Assembly (NCBI RefSeq): GCF_009829685.1
Contig: NZ_VWSD01000019.1
Span: 1 to 32,071 of the forward strand
Reading direction: 5' to 3'
Source of the DNA: Cellulomonas citrea
GTDB lineage: Bacteria; Actinomycetota; Actinomycetes; Actinomycetales; Cellulomonadaceae
Length of the DNA stretch: 32,071 bases
Positions 26,242-32,071 of the stretch are shown here, one piece after another. A model generated the notes under the pieces. That model saw nothing but the letters and a program-made list of their open reading frames with translations, was not told where the DNA came from and made no database searches. The position numbers and the translations under genes were made by a program. The number at the start of each line of letters is the position of its first letter. Position 1 is the first letter of the stretch.

Positions 26242-26726
26242 GCGAGCTCACCGTCGGGCTGCTGCGGCTCGGCTACCTGGCCCTGCTGTGGCTGCTGGTG
26301 CTGTCCTCGATCGCGGTGCTGCGACGGGACCTGTACGGCACCCGCATCGTCGACCGCCGCCGCAACCGCACAGGCGGCGCACCGGCAGCAGCACCGGCAC
26401 CCACCCCGGCACCGGCCCGGCGCAGCAAGACCGCCGGCCCGACCCGGCTCGTGGTCACCGAGGGCCCGCTGCGCGGCACGGTGCTGCCGCTCGGGGCCGC
26501 CCCGGTGCTCATCGGCCGCTCGCCCGGCTGCACGCTCGTGCTCGACGACGACTACTCCTCCTCCCGGCACGCCCGGCTCTTCCTGGACGGTGACCAGTGG
26601 TTCGTCGAGGACCTCGGCTCGACGAACGGCACCTTCCTGGGCGACCAGCGCGTGAGCGGTCCGCTGCCGCTGGGCACCGGCACCCCGGTGCGCATCGGCC
26701 AGAACGTCCTCGAGCTGGCCAGGTAG
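26238..26726 (+). CDS. fhaB: FhaB/FipA: membrane-anchored FHA protein
   Basis: A 162-residue protein whose ATG overlaps the fhaA stop (ATGA). One N-terminal transmembrane helix (about residues 9-28, RLGYLALLWLLVLSSIAVL) is followed by a basic, Ala/Pro-rich linker and a C-terminal FHA domain (about 85-160) with LIGRSPGCTLVL, SSSRHARLF and STNGTFL. In mycobacteria FhaB (FipA) binds phosphorylated division proteins and joins septum formation to kinase signalling. It lies 4 bp before pstP, and position and architecture match the conserved actinobacterial order. Confidence 0.93.
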   Translation: MSELTVGLLRLGYLALLWLLVLSSIAVLRRDLYGTRIVDRRRNRTGGAPAAAPAPTPAPARRSKTAGPTRLVVTEGPLRGTVLPLGAAPVLIGRSPGCTLVLDDDYSSSRHARLFLDGDQWFVEDLGSTNGTFLGDQRVSGPLPLGTGTPVRIGQNVLELAR

Positions 26727-26730
26727 CCCG

Positions 26731-28074
26731 GTGACCGTCGCGCTGCGGTACGCGGCCCGCTCGGACGTGGGCCTGGTGCGGGCCAACAACCAGGACTCCG
26801 CCTACGCCGGCCCGCACCTGCTGGCCATCGCCGACGGGATGGGTGGGCACGCCGGCGGGGACGTCGCCTCCTCGGTGACGATCGCCGAGCTGGCGCCCCT
26901 CGACGAAGAGGCCCACGGCCCGGACGACGCACTCGCCGAGCTCGAGGCCGCCCTGGTCGAGGCCAAGGCGGAGATCGTCCGGCGCACCCGGGCCGACCCG
27001 ACGCTGTCCGGCATGGGCACCACCGTGACCGCGATCCTGCGGACCGAGAACAAGCTCGCGATGGTGCACCTCGGCGACTCGCGCGGCTACCTGCTGCGCG
27101 ACGGCGAGCTCACCCAGGTCACCACCGACCACACGTTCGTCCAGCACCTCGTGGACACCGGCCGGATCACGCCCGAGGAGGCGATCCACCACCCGCAGCG
27201 GTCCGTCGTCATGCGGGTGCTCGGCGACTTCGACCTCGACCTCACCCCCGACCTGTCGGTGCGGGAGGCCCGGGTGGGCGACCGTTGGCTGCTGTGCTCC
27301 GACGGGCTGTCCGGGTTCGTCTCGGCCGACACGCTCACCGAGACGCTGCGCACCCAGCACGACGTCGACGAGTGCGCCGACCGTCTGGTGCAGCTCGCGC
27401 TGCGGGCCGGTGGCGGCGACAACGTCACGGTGGTGGTCGCGGACGTCGTCGACCTGGACTCCCGCACCGACCTGCCGAGCACCGAGCCGCAGGTGGTGGG
27501 TGCCGCGGCGACCAGCCGCAACCGGCCCACGTCGGCCGCCGACGGCCCCGCGGCCCGGGCCCGGGCGCTGCTCGCCCCCGAGGCGCAGGCGGCGGACGAG
27601 GCCGAGCACGAGCAGGACGACGAGCACCCGCAGCCCTCGCGCCGGCGCGCGCTCGTGGCCGTGTGGCTGGCCGCGGTCGCGGTCGTGCTCGCCGTGGCGG
27701 GCGGCGGCTACGCCTGGACGCAGACCCAGTACTTCGTGGGCGTGGACGACGGCCGGGTCGCGATCTCCCGTGGCGTACCGGCCACCGCCGGGCCGATCTC
27801 CTTGTCGCACGTCGTGGAGCGCTCCGACGTGCGGGCCGCGGACCTGCCGCCCTACCTGCGCGAGCGGGTGCAGAAGACCATCGCGGCCGACTCCCTCGCC
27901 GACGCCCGCAGCCTGGTCACCCACCTCGACGACGCGACCGGCAACCCCCTGCCCACCGGCGCCCCGTCCTCGTTCGCGACCCCCAGCTCCAGCGGCCTGG
28001 CACCCCTGCCGTCGGTCACCGGCACCCCGGCACCCGGCGTCGGCGCCCCCTCCGTCCCACCGGTGGGTCAGTGA
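26731..28074 (+). CDS. pstP: PstP: PP2C-family Ser/Thr protein phosphatase
   Basis: A 447-residue protein from GTG 26731. The cytoplasmic PP2C domain covers residues 1 to about 240, with metal-binding and catalytic motifs in order: IADGMGGHAGGD (near 33-44), MGTTVTAIL, LGDSRGYLLRDGEL (near 113), LLCSDGLSG (near 189) and GGGDNVTVVV (near 228). A charged linker leads to one transmembrane helix (about 307-327, VAVWLAAVAVVLAVAGGG) and an extracellular part with a Ser/Pro-rich end. PstP dephosphorylates PknA/PknB and their targets. All metal ligands are present. Its stop overlaps the next start by 1 bp (TGATG). Confidence 0.96.
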   Translation: MTVALRYAARSDVGLVRANNQDSAYAGPHLLAIADGMGGHAGGDVASSVTIAELAPLDEEAHGPDDALAELEAALVEAKAEIVRRTRADPTLSGMGTTVTAILRTENKLAMVHLGDSRGYLLRDGELTQVTTDHTFVQHLVDTGRITPEEAIHHPQRSVVMRVLGDFDLDLTPDLSVREARVGDRWLLCSDGLSGFVSADTLTETLRTQHDVDECADRLVQLALRAGGGDNVTVVVADVVDLDSRTDLPSTEPQVVGAAATSRNRPTSAADGPAARARALLAPEAQAADEAEHEQDDEHPQPSRRRALVAVWLAAVAVVLAVAGGGYAWTQTQYFVGVDDGRVAISRGVPATAGPISLSHVVERSDVRAADLPPYLRERVQKTIAADSLADARSLVTHLDDATGNPLPTGAPSSFATPSSSGLAPLPSVTGTPAPGVGAPSVPPVGQ

Positions 28075-29552
28075 TGGCGACCGTCGCACCCACCCGGGTC
28101 CGCGGCGGTCGCGGCCTCGGGGTGCTGCTCCTGGTGCTCGCCCTGCTCGTCGGCCTGGCCGCGTACGCGCTGGTCGGCATCGGGTTCGCCGGGACGGTGC
28201 CGGCCGACGTCGCCGAGTACGGCCTCGGCATGGCCGTGCTGTCCTTCGGGGCGTGGGCCGTGGTGCGCTGGCGGGCGCCCGACGCCGACCCGGTGATCCT
28301 GCCCACCGTGGTCGCGCTCAACGGGATCGGGCTGGCGATGATCTACCGGCTCGACCTGTCCTACGAGGCGCGTGGCCGCGCCCACGGGTTCGCCGACAAG
28401 CAGCTGGCGTGGACCGCGATCTCGATGGTGCTGGCGATGCTGCTGCTCATCGTGCTGCGCGACCACCGCACGCTGCGCCGCTACACCTACACCGCGATGG
28501 TCGCCTCGCTCCTGCTGCTGCTCATGCCGCTGGTGCCGGGCATCGGGCACACGGTCAACGGCGCCCAGATCTGGGTGCGGATCGGCCCGGCCGGGCTGCA
28601 GCCGGCCGAGCTCGCCAAGATCACGCTCGCGGTGTTCTTCGCCGGCTACCTGGTGACCAACCGGGACACCCTGGCCCTCGCCGGCCGCAGCGTCCTGGGG
28701 CTTCGGCTGCCGCGGGCCCGCGACCTGGGCCCGATCATCGTGGTGTGGGCCGCCTCGCTGGCGGTCCTCGTGCTGCAGAGCGACCTGGGCACCTCGTTGC
28801 TGCTCTTCGGGCTCTTCGTCGCGATGCTCTACCTGGCCACCGAGCGGGTGAGCTGGGTGCTCATCGGCCTCACCCTGTTCGCCGGCGGCGCCGCGGTGGT
28901 CGCCACCGTCGTCCCGCACGTGCGCGCCCGGTTCGACGTGTGGCTGCACGCGATGGACGACGACGTGTTCAACCGGGCGGTCGGTGGCTCCGGGCAGCTC
29001 GTGCGCGGGCTGTTCGGGATGGCGTCGGGCGGGCTGTTCGGCACCGGCTGGGGCGAGGGGCGCCCGTACCTCGTGCCCTACGCCGAGTCGGACTTCATCG
29101 TCGCCTCGCTCGGCGAGGAGCTCGGGCTCACAGGCCTGCTGGCGATCCTCGTGCTCGTGACGATCCTGGTGCACCGCGGGATGCGCGCCGCCATCGGCGT
29201 GCGGGACGGTTTCGGCAAGCTGCTCGCCGGCGGCCTGGCGTTCCTCATCGCGCTGCAGGTCTTCGTCGTCGTCGGCGGAGTGACCCGGCTCATCCCGCTC
29301 ACCGGCCTGACCACACCGTTCCTCGCGTACGGCGGCTCGTCGCTGCTGGCCAACTGGCTCATCGTGGCGCTGCTGCTGCGCATCTCCGACGACGCCCGGC
29401 GTCCGGCGCCGGCCATGCGTGCCACCGCCCCCACACCCGACGGGGGCATCCCGTCCGTGGTCGGCGGGCCGTCCCTCGTCCCGGCCGAACAGGGCCGGGA
29501 CGACCAGCACGGTGACGACCAGCCGACCCAGGCCCTCGGGCGGGTGCGGTGA
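28074..29552 (+). CDS. rodA: SEDS-family peptidoglycan glycosyltransferase (RodA/FtsW)
   Basis: A 492-residue polytopic membrane protein with about 11-12 helices. ATG 28074 shares its A with the pstP stop. SEDS landmarks are present: VNGAQIWVRIGPAGLQPAEL with KITLAVFFAGYL, VLQSDLGTSLLLF (the catalytic-region Asp), and at the C-terminal side GSGQLVRGLFGMASGGLFG, PYAESDFIVASLGEELGL and TGLTTPFLAYGGSSLLANW. SEDS proteins polymerise lipid II into glycan strands together with a class B PBP, here the next gene. Linked to pbpA and pknA it is usually called rodA in mycobacteria, though FtsW is equally used for this locus. The 60-residue C-terminal tail is hydrophilic and cytoplasmic. Confidence 0.95.
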   Translation: MATVAPTRVRGGRGLGVLLLVLALLVGLAAYALVGIGFAGTVPADVAEYGLGMAVLSFGAWAVVRWRAPDADPVILPTVVALNGIGLAMIYRLDLSYEARGRAHGFADKQLAWTAISMVLAMLLLIVLRDHRTLRRYTYTAMVASLLLLLMPLVPGIGHTVNGAQIWVRIGPAGLQPAELAKITLAVFFAGYLVTNRDTLALAGRSVLGLRLPRARDLGPIIVVWAASLAVLVLQSDLGTSLLLFGLFVAMLYLATERVSWVLIGLTLFAGGAAVVATVVPHVRARFDVWLHAMDDDVFNRAVGGSGQLVRGLFGMASGGLFGTGWGEGRPYLVPYAESDFIVASLGEELGLTGLLAILVLVTILVHRGMRAAIGVRDGFGKLLAGGLAFLIALQVFVVVGGVTRLIPLTGLTTPFLAYGGSSLLANWLIVALLLRISDDARRPAPAMRATAPTPDGGIPSVVGGPSLVPAEQGRDDQHGDDQPTQALGRVR

Positions 29553-30994
29553 ACGCCCCGCTGCGGCGACTGGCCGCCATGACGCTCGTCATGTCCCTGC
29601 TGCTCATGGGGTCGGTCACCTGGATCCAGTTCTTCCAGGCCGGGCGCCTCAACAACGACCCCCGCAACGTGCGCACGCTCTACCGGGAGTTCGGCAACGC
29701 CCGTGGCCCGATCGTCGTCGCCGGGGCCGCCGTGGCGTCCTCGGTGCCCGTCGATGACTCGTTCGGCTACCAGCGGCAGTACGCCGACGGACCGCTGTGG
29801 TCCTCGGTCACCGGGTTCTACGGGATCACCGGGCGCACCGGCCTCGAGCAGTCCACGAACTCCTACCTCACCGGCAAGTCGGACCAGCTGTTCTTCTCCC
29901 GGGTGCGCGACCTGCTCACCGGTGGCAGCCCGCAGGGCGCCTCCGTGGAGACCACGCTGCTGCCCGCTGCGCAGAAGGCCGCGATCGACGCGCTCGGCGA
30001 CCAGCAGGGCGCCGTCGTCGCGATCGAGCCGTCCACCGGCAAGATCCTCGCGCTGGTCTCCACCCCGGGCTTCGACCCCAACCAGCTCGCCTCGCACGAC
30101 ACGGCTGCCGCGTCGGCCTACTACCAGCAGCTGCTGGCGGCCGACGGGAACCCGCTGCGCACCAAGGCCTACCAGGACATCTACGCCCCGGGCTCGACCT
30201 TCAAGCTCGTCGTGGCCACCGCCGCGCTGCAGGCCGGGACGTACACGGCCGACTCGACGCTCCCCGCCCCGACCTCGCTGGCCCTGCCGGGCACGTCGGC
30301 CACCATCGGCAACTTCGGCGGCGGCGGCTGCGGCAGCAACCCGATCACGCTCGCCGATGCGCTGCGGGTCTCCTGCAACACCGCGTTCGCCCAGCTCGGC
30401 ATGGACCTGGGTGAGACCGCGCTGCACGACCAGGCCGCCAAGTTCGGCTTCGACGACGCGAACCTCGCCATCCCGATGTCCGTGGCCACCAGCCGCTTCC
30501 CGTCGGGGCTCACGCAGGCGCAGGTCGCGCAGTCCTCGATCGGCCAGTACTCGGTGACGGCCTCGCCGCTGCAGATGGCCATGGTGACCGCGTCGATCGC
30601 CAACGGCGGCACCCTCATGAAGCCCTACCTCGTGGACACCGTGCGCGCCGCCGACCTGTCCGTCGTGTCCACCACGTCCCCGCAGGTCTACTCCCAGCCC
30701 ATGTCGGCCGGCACCGCCTCGACCCTCACCTCGATGATGCTGGGCGTCGTCACGGGCGGGTCGGGCAAGGCCGCGCAGATCCCCGGGGTGCAGGTGGCGG
30801 GCAAGTCCGGCACCGCGGAGGTGCCCAACAACGCCCCGAACGCCTGGTTCACCGCGTTCGCCCCGGCCGACAGCCCCAAGGTCGCGGTGGCCGTGCTCGT
30901 GCTGCACGGCGGCAACCTCAACGACGAGGCGACCGGTGGCAAGGTGGCCGCCCCCATCGCCAAGGCCGTGATGCAGGCGGTGCTCGGCCGATGA
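29549..30994 (+). CDS. pbpA: PbpA: class B penicillin-binding protein (transpeptidase)
   Basis: A 481-residue protein. GTG 29549 overlaps the rodA stop (GTGA). A single N-terminal membrane anchor (about residues 8-28, AAMTLVMSLLLMGSVTWIQF) is followed by a short dimerisation/pedestal region and the transpeptidase domain with all three active-site motifs: STFK (Ser216, Lys219), SCN (275-277) and KSGT (419-422). It crosslinks peptidoglycan strands made by its SEDS partner. The size is normal for actinobacterial PbpA. The stop overlaps the kinase start (ATGA), so the genes are translationally coupled. Confidence 0.96.
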   Translation: MNAPLRRLAAMTLVMSLLLMGSVTWIQFFQAGRLNNDPRNVRTLYREFGNARGPIVVAGAAVASSVPVDDSFGYQRQYADGPLWSSVTGFYGITGRTGLEQSTNSYLTGKSDQLFFSRVRDLLTGGSPQGASVETTLLPAAQKAAIDALGDQQGAVVAIEPSTGKILALVSTPGFDPNQLASHDTAAASAYYQQLLAADGNPLRTKAYQDIYAPGSTFKLVVATAALQAGTYTADSTLPAPTSLALPGTSATIGNFGGGGCGSNPITLADALRVSCNTAFAQLGMDLGETALHDQAAKFGFDDANLAIPMSVATSRFPSGLTQAQVAQSSIGQYSVTASPLQMAMVTASIANGGTLMKPYLVDTVRAADLSVVSTTSPQVYSQPMSAGTASTLTSMMLGVVTGGSGKAAQIPGVQVAGKSGTAEVPNNAPNAWFTAFAPADSPKVAVAVLVLHGGNLNDEATGGKVAAPIAKAVMQAVLGR

Positions 30995-32071
30995 GAGCGC
31001 ACGAGGGGATGGCGCTCGGCGGTCGCTACCGGCTGGTCCGGTCGATCGCGGTCGGCGGCATGGGTGAGGTCTGGGAGGCGTTCGACGAGTCGCTCGCCCG
31101 TCCCGTCGCGGTCAAGGCGCTGCGTCCCGAGTTCGCCGGTGACGCCGCCCAGCTCGCCCGGTTCCGGGTCGAGGCCCGCAACAGCGCCGCGCTCTCGCAC
31201 CCCAACATCGCGCCGCTGTTCGACTACGGCGAGGAGTCCGGCACCGCGTACCTCGTCATGGAGCTGGTGCCGGGTGAGCCGCTCTCGGACATCCTCGAGG
31301 CCGAGCCGGTGCTGCCGCTGTCCCGTCTGGTCCCGATCCTGTCCCAGACGGCGCGCGGGCTGCACTACGCGCACCAGATGGGCGTCGTGCACCGCGACGT
31401 GAAGCCGGGCAACCTGCTGGTCGAGGCCACCGGACGGGTGCGCATCACCGACTTCGGGGTCTCGCTGGCCGCCAACCAGACGCCCATGACCGCCGCCGGC
31501 ATGGTGATGGGCACCGCCCAGTACCTGTCGCCGGAGCAGGCGGTCGGCCGGCCCGCGACGGGGGTCTCCGACCTGTACGCGCTCGGGATCGTGGCGTACG
31601 AGGCGCTCGTCGGGCACCGGCCGTTCACCGGCGGCTCCGCCGTGGACATCGCGGTCGCGCAGGTCAACGACCCGGTGCCGGCGCTGCCGCCCTCGGTGGA
31701 GCCGCGGCTCGCGCGCCTGGTCATGGCCCTGCTCGACAAGAACCCGGCCAACCGGCCGCAGTCCGGTGCCGAGCTGGCGGACCTGCTCGACGCCCTGCTG
31801 CCGCGCACGCCCGCCTCGGGCTCACCCGTCGCGCCCGAACGTCCCGCCGGACGCCGGGTCGCGTCGTCGACCCCCGACAGCCGTCCGGCGCCGGAGCCCC
31901 GCGACCAGGTGCTCCCCGCCGCGGACGACCTCTTCCCAGCCCCCCGGGCATCTCGCTGCTCCTCCTCGAGGGGCCCTGGGTCGTTGCCGGTGCGCTCGGA
32001 GCGACACTCCTCGGGCTTCTGGTCGCCCTTCGTGGTCGGACGACGTCCTTCTGGATCGAAGGCGAGTCTGT
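30991..32071 (+). CDS. pknA: PknA-type Ser/Thr protein kinase, 3' end outside or frameshifted
   Basis: The ATG overlaps the pbpA stop. The kinase domain (residues about 10-265) is complete: a Gly loop (AVGGMGEVWEAF), catalytic Lys42 in PVAVKALRP, HRDVKPGN at 134-141, DFG at 154-156, YLSPEQA and the activation loop between them. A Pro-rich linker follows. The frame stays open to the window edge, but after the run of six C at 31940-31945 its residues turn Ser/Arg-rich. The neighbouring frame there reads a plausible membrane helix (GPWVVAGALGATLLGLLVAL). Either a one-base indel shifts the end of this gene or a second gene begins. By position it is PknA, the regulator of growth and division that phosphorylates the FHA proteins encoded upstream. 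Confidence 0.9.
   Translation, partial: MRAHEGMALGGRYRLVRSIAVGGMGEVWEAFDESLARPVAVKALRPEFAGDAAQLARFRVEARNSAALSHPNIAPLFDYGEESGTAYLVMELVPGEPLSDILEAEPVLPLSRLVPILSQTARGLHYAHQMGVVHRDVKPGNLLVEATGRVRITDFGVSLAANQTPMTAAGMVMGTAQYLSPEQAVGRPATGVSDLYALGIVAYEALVGHRPFTGGSAVDIAVAQVNDPVPALPPSVEPRLARLVMALLDKNPANRPQSGAELADLLDALLPRTPASGSPVAPERPAGRRVASSTPDSRPAPEPRDQVLPAADDLFPAPRASRCSSSRGPGSLPVRSERHSSGFWSPFVVGRRPSGSKASL

Overview
The window is high-GC actinobacterial DNA. The order fhaA-fhaB-pstP-rodA/ftsW-pbpA-pknA at the right end, an Excalibur protein and a DUF2993 protein at the left end, many GTG starts and GTGA/ATGA gene overlaps all point to Actinomycetota. A member of Micrococcales close to Cellulomonadaceae is my best guess, but that is inference from layout and not from a search.

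Layout. (1) 1-1545: the 3' end of an Excalibur-domain gene, a DUF2993 lipid-binding-type protein and a small two-helix membrane protein. (2) 1705-5376, minus strand: an operon that begins with a 95-residue secreted cysteine-containing peptide and continues with a lipoprotein, a periplasmic adaptor carrying a peptidoglycan-binding domain, an ABC ATPase and an FtsX/MacB-type permease. The last four overlap by GTGA junctions. I read it as an export or self-protection system for the small peptide. (3) 5960-22534, minus strand: a polymorphic-toxin locus. One complete secreted Rhs/YD-repeat protein (2719 residues; signal peptide, two PA14 domains, Rhs core, variable toxin tip) is followed by its candidate immunity gene and then by four orphan Rhs tips. 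Each orphan carries a 5'-truncated copy of the same core DNA joined to a different C-terminal domain, and three of them have their own candidate immunity gene (membrane, membrane, lipoprotein). The oldest-looking tip is cut short. (4) 22535-25302: accessory DNA with four small genes of mostly unknown function (one DUF2283) and two related terminator-like hairpins. (5) 25303-25385: tRNA-Leu(CAG) on the minus strand. (6) 25534-end, plus strand: the conserved FHA / PP2C phosphatase / SEDS glycosyltransferase / class B PBP / Ser-Thr kinase operon that controls cell-wall growth, with all genes overlapping or nearly so.

How it works together (inference): the Rhs array is a cassette store. Homologous recombination between the repeated core segments could replace the toxin tip and its immunity gene on the single complete Rhs protein. 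Allele patterns in the core copies suggest that this exchange has happened more than once. The novelty lies in the uncharacterised tip/immunity pairs and in the small secreted peptide with its dedicated ABC operon.
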